A stretch of DNA of 64,000 nt, taken from Undaria pinnatifida. Taxonomy: Eukaryota > Sar > Phaeophyceae > Laminariales > Alariaceae. The notes under the pieces are model-generated. The model was not told the origin of the DNA. It saw only the letters and a list, made by a program, of their open reading frames with translations, and searched no databases. Numbering within the stretch: the first letter of the stretch is position 1; the number at the start of each line of letters is the position of its first letter. A program made the translations under genes and the position numbers. The stretch is taken from assembly GCA_012845835.1 (NCBI GenBank), contig JABAKD010000011.1, forward strand, positions 808,501 through 872,500, written 5' to 3'. This document shows positions 52,714-62,700 of this stretch, piece after piece.

Positions 52714-54644
52714 TGTTAAATTAATAGGTGGGGGACACAGAGTGCCCCCTGCAGGTCTGCCAATTGGGTAGGTCCTCGGAGAGTACTCACTTTCGTTCCT
52801 TCGTAGAGATGTAGCTTTATTCGTTTCCACCAGAGCCCGGGATAGCTTCTGAGATCGGAGGCGCGTGCCTCCGATCTAATTCCTAACTTCCCCGAATATA
52901 AACCGCCAACCTTATCATACGAAACCCATCCAAATGATCTCAAATTCGGATACCTACAGGCCTTTCGAGGCCGTATCTTAACACTAGCCCACCCTGATGA
53001 GTCGCATATGCAGAAATATGGGAGATTCGGGGAAACTCCGGTTCTACGAACTAGACCATGAGTCGAAGATGCGGCTCCTCAAAACCCACTCCCACACCTC
53101 TAACCGTCTGGCTACGGAGCCAGGAACACGCGAAGAAGAGCAGTAGAAAGAAAAGCAGACCCTACAGCAAGGCAATAGTCACCCATCAAAAACCTGCCGT
53201 ATGCCGCCGGCGTGGCGGGGGGGCAGAAAAGGCTCTAGAACATGCCGCATGCCGCCGGTGTGGCGGGGGGGGCAGGAAAGGCTCTACGGTAAACCAACCA
53301 CAAAAAAGGTACTATGGCGAGGCGAGCCCTCGTCGATATAGAGGGGGACACAGGCGCTAACACAAGGAAGAAGTCATGCGAAAAACCTCCCGCGGGCCAT
53401 CGGCAAGGCGGGGGGGTTAGACGGGGAAGCGACGAATACCCGGGATGGAAGGTGTCAACACCTACAGCCCCGCTAGGGGAGGAAGTGTTTAGACTAAAAA
53501 AAAAAAAAAAAAAAAAAAGCAGAACAAATACAACACACAAAACATAAAAGAAGACACACAGACCCGTACACTGGTCGCCCCCCGGCTCTGGGCTGAGGAG
53601 GGCGTCGGCAGGGCGAAATTGAACAATGACAAAAAGGCGACAGCCCTGCGCCTCAGATAGCGGCGTTTTACCCGAACCCTGACCCGGCACTGAGTAGGGG
53701 GTTCGGCAGGACAGAAAAGAAAAAAAATGGAAAGAACCGCCCCAAAACTCGACAAAGACCCTCAGGACACTACGAACGACCCAAAGACAAAGACGCAAAA
53801 CTCATACCTCAAAAAAATGAAGAACTATCGAGAAGCGGTGGTGGCTTGGAAGTCAACTGGCCACGACCGCGCCTCGAGATTCGTCTATGTTACGTTGAAT
53901 TCCCCGAGGAAACGCACTGGCGATGTGAACTTGCAAGCACCAAGAGCCTCGTACGGCTCCCGTTGAAGTCGTGTAGCGCGCCCGGGGAAGAGGGAGTTTA
54001 ATCGGTCCCGGGTCGTCCAGAAAGCGGACCAGGTATACCTTGTCCGCGGTAGTGCTCGCGCTGATTTTTCCTAGCCACCATAAACCATCGTCTCCCTTGT
54101 ACCAAAAGTGGGCTCCCTTAGGGAGTACTGTGTCGTGGTAGCGGCGGAGCCAATCGGTGCGGGGAACACAGGCGTAGCCCGGCGCTAGGAAACGTTTCCC
54201 GTTGTTGCGGGAGAGCTCACGCTGTGCCGCCCCGATCCGCATTCGGCGGTAAAGGCGGTTGATTTGGCGGTGCTGGTCCGGGGTTCCGGCCCAATAACGC
54301 AAGATGTGGGAGCGGGAGAGGTGAAGGTCCATTTCCCGCTCCCAGGACGGTTCGGTCCTGCCGACGACGCCACTTGTTAAATTAATAGGTGGGGGACACA
54401 GAGTGCCCCCTGCAGGTCTGCCAATTGGGTAGGTCCTCGGAGAGTACTCACTTTCGTTCCTTCGTAGAGATGTAGCTTTATTCGTTTCCACCAGAGCCCG
54501 GGATAGCTTCTGAGATCGGAGGCGCGTGCCTCCGATCTAATTCCTAACTTCCCCGAATATAAACCGCCAACCTTATCATACGAAACCCATCCAAATGATC
54601 TCAAATTCGGATACCTACAGGCCTTTCGAGGCCGTATCTTAACA
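52714..54644 (-). mobile_element. LTR-B element, apparently whole non-autonomous copy
   Basis: The LTRs 52714-52983 and 54375-54644 (270 bp) look identical, so this is a very recent insertion. Target duplication CCTC (52710-52713 and 54645-54648). The primer site TGGCGTCGTCGGCAGGAC, matching a tRNA-Ser 3' end including CCA, follows the 5' LTR. The LTR contains two hairpins: AGATCGGAGGC with GCCTCCGATCT, and GGCCT with AGGCC. The internal part (about 1.4 kb) has one short ORF (54332-53853) and no RT or integrase, so it must depend on a relative. The uninterrupted target sequence is seen at 54961-55030. Confidence 0.94.
53853..54332 (-). mobile_element. LTR-B internal ORF with Tudor-like motif
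   Basis: An open frame of 159 residues starts about 43 bp inside the 5' LTR. The N-terminal half (MDLHLSRSHILRYWAGT) is basic. The C-terminal half contains HFWYKGDDGLWWLGKI, VYLVRFLDDPGPIKL and AVRGSWCLQVH. The W-x-x-x-DGLWWLGKI...YLVRFLDDPGP pattern resembles a Tudor/Agenet-type small barrel, a fold used to bind histone tails or RGG peptides. This is by eye only. I recall similar modules in stramenopile LTR elements, but the role is unknown. Part of a retroelement, not a host gene. Confidence 0.6.
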
Positions 54645-54699
54645 CCTCCCTGACATATGACATCCCCCCCTGAATATATCATCCTCCTCTGAATATATC

Positions 54700-54962
<263 letters not shown>

Positions 54963-55072
54963 ATATATCATCCCCCCCCGAAATATATCATCCCCTCCTG
55001 AAATTTATCACCCCTCCCTGACATATGACATCCCCCCCCTGAATATATCATCCTCCTCTGAAATATATCACC

Positions 55073-55520
<448 letters not shown>

Positions 55521-55522
<2 letters not shown>

Positions 55523-56440
55523 CAAACTCTGGAGCTGAGGAATATAGACAACAACAACAACAACAACAACAACAACCGACGGGGTGGCGGGGGCGCACGT
55601 CTTGAAGGCGTGTGTCCCCGTCGGGAGCTCAGGGTAGGGGTATTTGAGAAGAAAAAATAAGGGATAGAAAGTGAGAAATCTGAGAAAGATACGTACGCAT
55701 CGAGGAAAATATTGGTACCTGTTACGTACGAGAACGCATCGTGTGAAAACTGCGACACGGACGCGGCGGTGCGGGAGAAGGAAGGCAGCCCCGACAATCC
55801 AACAGTCTACAGCGACCGGCCTAGGAAGTGGGGTATTGGGCGAGCTCTCGATCGCACCACGCCGCGCCCGCTTGCGAGGGTGTGCGCGTACCGAAACGCG
55901 GCGGAACCTCGCAGTGAGCCGAATCAACGCTTGAGGGTGTGCGAGGCGAGTGGTGGCTTTGGAGGTTGAGAGCTGCTCCGCGGCGTGGAGGGAGGCACGA
56001 AGGAAGAAGGATTGCCCGGTTCGTGTCGATCGACGGATAAGAGAGGGAGGGGGGGAAGCTAGCTAGGTCGGTGGTCTCGGAGCAGAGAGGTACGAGTGGA
56101 AGTTACCTTCATCACCCAGCAGTCCATTTGGCAAAAAGATCGTCGTGGTCTCCTTGGCAGTAGCAGTGGGTCCACCGACGTAACCGCTGCTTTCGGAATC
56201 ACGTTCGGCCGGCAAAGCCTAAGATCGTGCGTTGCGCCTCGTCGTATTTATCTCTGACTGTCTAGACGCTGCCGTGTTGCCGGTGACCGCACCCTGTCCG
56301 CTGCTCGTTCTGCTGTTGGATGTATATAAAAGCGCGACGAGAAAGAGCGGAAAAGATATCACAGGATACGCTACGTACAATCTTGACGTACTTTTTGCTC
56401 GTACTCAATCAAGTGTATTTCATAAAAAATATACCAGGGA
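55521..56440. other. Spacer with SINE-1 scrap, nothing else recognised
   Basis: CTCTGGAGCTGAGGAATA followed by (AAC)n at 55527-55576 is a scrap of a SINE-1 end. The rest (55577-56440) is GC-richer with open frames on both strands, but I recognise no protein family. Confidence 0.45.
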
Positions 56441-56545
56441 TATATATTTCAAGGACGTCAGCCGTGAGTTCGACGAATTTCAGGTCAATAGACTACTCAT
56501 CTTTGCGAGCTGCGTTTCAGCTCTGTCTACTTGTACTCTTTTAAT
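56440..56545 (+). repeat. Repeat R5 fragment
   Basis: Contains TTCAAGGACGTCAGCCGTGA, GTTCGACGAATTTCAGGTCA and ACTCATCTTTGCGAGCTGCG, nearly identical to 51980-52045. Confidence 0.75.
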
Positions 56546-57262
56546 AGACTATGTACCTTATAGCAGAAGATACCCACGAGAGATACTGCTGTAGATTGGC
56601 GAGTGTATCGTTTCCGCGATTTAGACTGCTGCTGTCGTAAGACGCGCGAAACAACGAGCGTAAATAACATCGCGCCTTATTTTGGCGGTCTACTAGCCTA
56701 GTAGGTTCTAGATACTGCTGCTTGCTGTGCTGGTGCTGATCGCATTTGTTGTACTGTAAGTACGTCGCGTGAAAAAAGGCAAAACAAAGAGCGTAGTCTA
56801 AACGGTGCTGCACAAATTGCAGCCCAACCAACACAGCTTTAGGAGGGACGCTGTTTGGCGTGGCAATTGCTGGGGTTGGGAGGGGACACTACAGTATTAT
56901 TGTTGTGTGCCAGCATTCCAGTGTTGGCACAACTGTTTTTCGTTCGTTCTTTTATTTATTTATTTATTTACTTTTCGTGTGAGTTGGGGGCAGACAGCCC
57001 TTCCTTGGCTGTAACCTCTATCTTTCTTGCAGTCACTCGTACACTCGTACCCGCGGTTCGAGAAAAGGTCAACGTTCAGTCGCGAGCGAGGTAATTAAAC
57101 TGTAGTAGCCGTAACAATAATATTACAGCGGTCGCATGCGCCTCCTGCTGTTGTCTAACGTGGTCACATCGTGGATCACAACAAGAGGGGCGACCCGTAT
57201 CGCAAGAGGAGGTTTTGTGCACGGTAGAACCGGAAGGTCGATGAGAGGGGGGGGGGGTACTA

Positions 57263-58528
57263 ATGGCAGAGCCACAGAGAGAGCGAGAAGGCGGGGACTC
57301 TTTCCTTGCCACCGCCGATAGCATTGAGCAGCAATACCGCACGGCCTTCTGCGCGTTGAAATATACACGCAGCAGTTACAAATCAGCCATTTATATGGAT
57401 AGCGGGTTGTCGTTCGATGCTTCTTCGGAAGTGTATGGGGGGGAGGACTTGGCCCTTGCGGTCGGAAGTGGCAAGCGTAAGGGTGGGAGATTAGGCAGTG
57501 TTTTTGGGGAGGGGGTTAAGAGGGCAGGGTCACACAGAGAGCGAGACGGCGGGAATTCTGTCCCTGCCACGACCGACAGCATCAGCCAGCAACACCGCAC
57601 AGCCTTCTGCGCGTTGAAACATACACGCAGCAGTTACAAATCAGCCATTTATATGGATAGCGGGTCGTCATTCGATGCCTCTTCGGCAGTGTATGGAGGG
57701 GAGGACTTGGCCCTTGAGGTTGGAAGTGGCAGGGGTAGGGGTGAGAGCAGTAGTGTTTTAGGGGGAGGGGTTAAGAGGGTAGGGCCACAGAGAGAGCGAG
57801 ACGGCGGGGACTCTTTCCTTGCCACGGCCGATAGCATTGAGCAGCAATACCGCACGGCCTTCTGCGCGTTGAAATATACACGCAGCAGTTACAAACTAGC
57901 CATTTATATGGATAGCGGGTTGTCGTTCGATGCTTCTTTGAAAGTGTATGGGGGGGAGGACTTGGCCCTTGCGGTTGGAAGTGGCCAGCTCAAGGGTGGG
58001 AGAGGCAGTGTTTTTGGGGAGGGGGTTAAGAAGGCAGGGTCACACAGAGAGCGAGACGGCGGGAATTCTGTCCCTGCCACGACCGACAGCATCAGCCAGC
58101 AACACCGCACAGCCTTGTGCGCGTTGAAACATACACGCAGCAGTTACAAATCAGCCATTTATATGGATAGCGGGTCGTCATTCGATGCCTCTTCGGCAGC
58201 AGTGTATTGGGGGGAGGACTTGGCCCTTGCGGTCGGAAGTGGCAAGGATAGGGGTGGGAGCAGTAGTGTGTTTGGGGGAGGGGTTAAGAGGGTAGGGCCA
58301 CAGAGAGAGCGAGACGGCGGGGACTCTTTCCTTGCCACGGCCGATAGCATTAAGCAGCAATACCGCACAGCCTTCTGCGCGTTGAAACATACACGCAGCA
58401 GTTACAAACTAGCCATTTATATAGATAGCGGGTTGTTGTTCGATGCTTCTTCGGAAGTGTATGGGGGGGAGGACTTGGCCCTTGCGGCTGGAGGGGGCAG
58501 GGCCATGAAAACAGGGAGGTACATCTAG
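57263..58528 (+). CDS. Hypothetical protein of five 85-residue repeats
   Basis: An open frame of 421 codons starts MAEPQREREGG and ends AMKTGRYI-stop. It consists of five units of 85-86 residues carrying DS(F/V)(L/P)AT(A/T)DSI, QQ(Y/H)RTAFCALK, TRSSYK(S/L)AIY(M/I)DSG and YGGEDLAL. The units alternate in two subtypes (A: ADSIEQQYR..., B: TDSISQQHR...) as A-B-A-B-A. Size differences between units are single codons, so the frame is kept throughout, which hints at selection on a protein. I recognise no family, signal peptide or membrane segment. It could equally be a non-coding minisatellite whose period happens to be a multiple of three. No promoter or splice evidence is visible. Confidence 0.4.
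   Translation: MAEPQREREGGDSFLATADSIEQQYRTAFCALKYTRSSYKSAIYMDSGLSFDASSEVYGGEDLALAVGSGKRKGGRLGSVFGEGVKRAGSHRERDGGNSVPATTDSISQQHRTAFCALKHTRSSYKSAIYMDSGSSFDASSAVYGGEDLALEVGSGRGRGESSSVLGGGVKRVGPQRERDGGDSFLATADSIEQQYRTAFCALKYTRSSYKLAIYMDSGLSFDASLKVYGGEDLALAVGSGQLKGGRGSVFGEGVKKAGSHRERDGGNSVPATTDSISQQHRTALCALKHTRSSYKSAIYMDSGSSFDASSAAVYWGEDLALAVGSGKDRGGSSSVFGGGVKRVGPQRERDGGDSFLATADSIKQQYRTAFCALKHTRSSYKLAIYIDSGLLFDASSEVYGGEDLALAAGGGRAMKTGRYI
57290..58505 (+). repeat. Tandem repeat, 255-258-bp units in A-B-A-B-A order
   Basis: Landmark GCCATTTATATGGATAGCGG lies near 57387, 57645, 57900, 58155 and 58413 (the last copy with one change), giving spacings of 258, 255, 255 and 258 bp. Subtypes A and B alternate, implying that a 510-bp dimer was amplified after the two had diverged. 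Confidence 0.95.
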
Positions 58529-58645
58529 TATTTTCGTGGTTTTTGGTTGTTGGAAACATCGTTCCACGCTTTCATCTGGATTTTGTGTTCTTTCATCATG
58601 TTTATGGTTTTTGACACTCACGCTACATTGTCAGATGGCAAATGA

Positions 58646-58884
<239 letters not shown>

Positions 58885-58885
<1 letters not shown>

Positions 58886-59180
58886 AAAGATCAGGACGTC
58901 AGGTGTGAGTTCGACGAATTTCGGGTCAGTACTGACTCAGTACTCATATTATTTTGAAGCTGCCTGCAGGTACTTGTACTATGCTATGTGGGTAAAAAAA
59001 ATTAATGGGAGGGGTCCCATTCTTTTATAAACAAATGTTTTTCTCCACTACAATGATTGGTGTTAGTATCTTTACTTTAGATGGGGAATTTCGAAATGAT
59101 CTAACATCATATCTATTTTATAAAATTATTTCTGTAGTTTCCACTATACTGCTCTACCACATGATGATGTATGGTGGATG
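58885..59180 (+). repeat. Repeat R5, second long copy
   Basis: Matches 51950-52260 through GGACGTCAGGTGTGAGTTCG, GACGAATTTCGGGTCAGTAC, a GATGGGGAATTTC block, TCTAACATCATATCTATTTT and GTAGTTTCCACTATACTGCT. Confidence 0.68.
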
Positions 59181-59756
59181 GTTTGCGGATGGATGGCTTG
59201 GTCAGGGTTGTTGGTACTTGTGGTGAAGTGCGTAAGTATGTTTTCTCTACCTGGGGGTGGTTTTATATTATTATTATCTTATTTTATTTTTGCACTATAG
59301 TGGCGGGTTTTGGTATACATCGGGAGTATGAAGACAGTAGTAGTAGTGGTCTAATAGATATTATGTAAAAGTTCCACCTTAAAAAATATAAAATGAAATA
59401 AAACAAAACAAAATAAAATAAATTAACTTGATATAAATAAGTAAATATAATAAAATATACTGTCACCATACCATTTTACATGTAAAAGTCCCACTCTAAA
59501 AAACAAAACAAAACAAAAACAAAGACAAGAAACAAAAACAAAAACAAAAACAAAACAAAAACAAAACAAAAACAAAAAACAAGAAACAAAAAAACACCGG
59601 GAGTCGGTGAGCCTCGAACCCACGATTTGTACGTCGATGATTTCGATGAAGAATGATCGAACGATCGACATCCAACGCTATTATTAATAATGCAAAGTTT
59701 CAATATAATACTTGGAAGTGCATAATATTTACCCTCACCACTATTTCTTTCCCATC
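59181..59756. other. AT-rich spacer with a tRNA-like remnant before the array
   Basis: On the minus strand 59655-59590 reads a tRNA-like T arm (GTGGG-TTCGAGG-CTCAC) and ends in a T run, a possible pol III terminator. An (AAAAC)n stretch lies at 59505-59590. No gene is recognised. Confidence 0.5.
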
Positions 59757-62700
59757 TGATATAAGGCTTAGTTTGGGTAAGCTATTGGTTAACCAGTTGC
59801 AAGTGGTCGAACGGACTAATACCCCACTAATTCCTTAACAAATGGCGTCGTCGGCAGGACACGAACCTGCGCGTGAAATCACAATGGGTTTCCAATCCAT
59901 TGTGATTAACAAATGGCGTCGTCGACAGACCATGGGTTTTTGGGTCGTGGGTTCGATCCCCACCATCCACAATAATAAACTTTTCAGATTTTCCCCATGT
60001 CGAACTTGAAAAATACTCTCCCTGGTATCCCCAGGAAATGAAACGGCTTGGATAATTGACAGGTCCGCCCGTATATCCGGCCGACCTGCTATTCCGCCGT
60101 TTCAGGGGGGGAGAGTGTTATAAGGCTTAGTTTGGGTAAGCTATTGGTTAACCAGTTGCAAGTGGTCGAACGGACTAATACCCCACTAATTCCTTAACAA
60201 ATGGCGTCGTCGGCAGGACACGAACCTGCGCGTGAAATCACAATGGGTTTCCAATCCATTGTGATTAACAAATGGCGTCGTCGACAGACCATGGGTTTTT
60301 GGGTCGTGGGTTCGATCCCCACCATCCACAATAATAAACTTTTCAGATTTTCCCCATGTCGAACTTGAAAAATACTCTCCCTGGTATCCCCAGGAAATGA
60401 AACGGCTTGGATAATTGACAGGTCCGCCCGTATATCCGGCCGACCTGCTATTCCGCCGTTTCAGGGGGGGAGAGTGTTATAAGGCTTAGTTTGGGTAAGC
60501 TATTGGTTAACCAGTTGCAAGTGGTCGAACGGACTAATACCCCACTAATTCCTTAACAAATGGCGTCGTCGGCAGGACACGAACCTGCGCGTGAAATCAC
60601 AATGGGTTTCCAATCCATTGTGATTAACAAATGGCGTCGTCGACAGACCATGGGTTTTTGGGTCGTGGGTTCGATCCCCACCATCCACAATAATAAACTT
60701 TTCAGATTTTCCCCATGTCGAACTTGAAAAATACTCTCCCTGGTATCCCCAGGAAATGAAACGGCTTGGATAATTGACAGGTCCGCCCGTATATCCGGCC
60801 GACCTGCTATTCCGCCGTTTCAGGGGGGGAGAGTGTTATAAGGCTTAGTTTGGGTAAGCTATTGGTTAACCAGTTGCAAGTGGTCGAACGGACTAATACC
60901 CCACTAATTCCTTAACAAATGGCGTCGTCGGCAGGACACGAACCTGCGCGTGAAATCACAATGGGTTTCCAATCCATTGTGATTAACAAATGGCGTCGTC
61001 GACAGACCATGGGTTTTTGGGTCGTGGGTTCGATCCCCACCATCCACAATAATAAACTTTTCAGATTTTCCCCATGTCGAACTTGAAAAATACTCTCCCT
61101 GGTATCCCCAGGAAATGAAACGGCTTGGATAATTGACAGGTCCGCCCGTATATCCGGCCGACCTGCTATTCCGCCGTTTCAGGGGGGGAGAGTGTTATAA
61201 GGCTTAGTTTGGGTAAGCTATTGGTTAACCAGTTGCAAGTGGTCGAACGGACTAATACCCCACTAATTCCTTAACAAATGGCGTCGTCGGCAGGACACGA
61301 ACCTGCGCGTGAAATCACAATGGGTTTCCAATCCATTGTGATTAACAAATGGCGTCGTCGACAGACCATGGGTTTTTGGGTCGTGGGTTCGATCCCCACC
61401 ATCCACAATAATAAACTTTTCAGATTTTCCCCATGTCGAACTTGAAAAATACTCTCCCTGGTATCCCCAGGAAATGAAACGGCTTGGATAATTGACAGGT
61501 CCGCCCGTATATCCGGCCGACCTGCTATTCCGCCGTTTCAGGGGGGGAGAGTGTTATAAGGCTTAGTTTGGGTAAGCTATTGGTTAACCAGTTGCAAGTG
61601 GTCGAACGGACTAATACCCCACTAATTCCTTAACAAATGGCGTCGTCGGCAGGACACGAACCTGCGCGTGAAATCACAATGGGTTTCCAATCCATTGTGA
61701 TTAACAAATGGCGTCGTCGACAGACCATGGGTTTTTGGGTCGTGGGTTCGATCCCCACCATCCACAATAATAAACTTTTCAGATTTTCCCCATGTCGAAC
61801 TTGAAAAATACTCTCCCTGGTATCCCCAGGAAATGAAACGGCTTGGATAATTGACAGGTCCGCCCGTATATCCGGCCGACCTGCTATTCCGCCGTTTCAG
61901 GGGGGGAGAGTGTTATAAGGCTTAGTTTGGGTAAGCTATTGGTTAACCAGTTGCAAGTGGTCGAACGGACTAATACCCCACTAATTCCTTAACAAATGGC
62001 GTCGTCGGCAGGACACGAACCTGCGCGTGAAATCACAATGGGTTTCCAATCCATTGTGATTAACAAATGGCGTCGTCGACAGACCATGGGTTTTTGGGTC
62101 GTGGGTTCGATCCCCACCATCCACAATAATAAACTTTTCAGATTTTCCCCATGTCGAACTTGAAAAATACTCTCCCTGGTATCCCCAGGAAATGAAACGG
62201 CTTGGATAATTGACAGGTCCGCCCGTATATCCGGCCGACCTGCTATTCCGCCGTTTCAGGGGGGGAGAGTGTTATAAGGCTTAGTTTGGGTAAGCTATTG
62301 GTTAACCAGTTGCAAGTGGTCGAACGGACTAATACCCCACTAATTCCTTAACAAATGGCGTCGTCGGCAGGACACGAACCTGCGCGTGAAATCACAATGG
62401 GTTTCCAATCCATTGTGATTAACAAATGGCGTCGTCGACAGACCATGGGTTTTTGGGTCGTGGGTTCGATCCCCACCATCCACAATAATAAACTTTTCAG
62501 ATTTTCCCCATGTCGAACTTGAAAAATACTCTCCCTGGTATCCCCAGGAAATGAAACGGCTTGGATAATTGACAGGTCCGCCCGTATATCCGGCCGACCT
62601 GCTATTCCGCCGTTTCAGGGGGGGAGAGTGTTATAAGGCTTAGTTTGGGTAAGCTATTGGTTAACCAGTTGCAAGTGGTCGAACGGACTAATACCCCACT

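Noticed and set aside
52983-53060. CTGATGAG...GAAAC segment as a hammerhead ribozyme of a retrozyme-like element
   Set aside because: The core words are present, but I cannot form a credible stem II between them, and the segment lies next to, not inside, the LTR.
55521-56440. A protein gene in the GC-richer spacer
   Set aside because: Overlapping frames exist on both strands, but with no recognisable domain, no splice-supported continuation and no GGT C-terminal motif.
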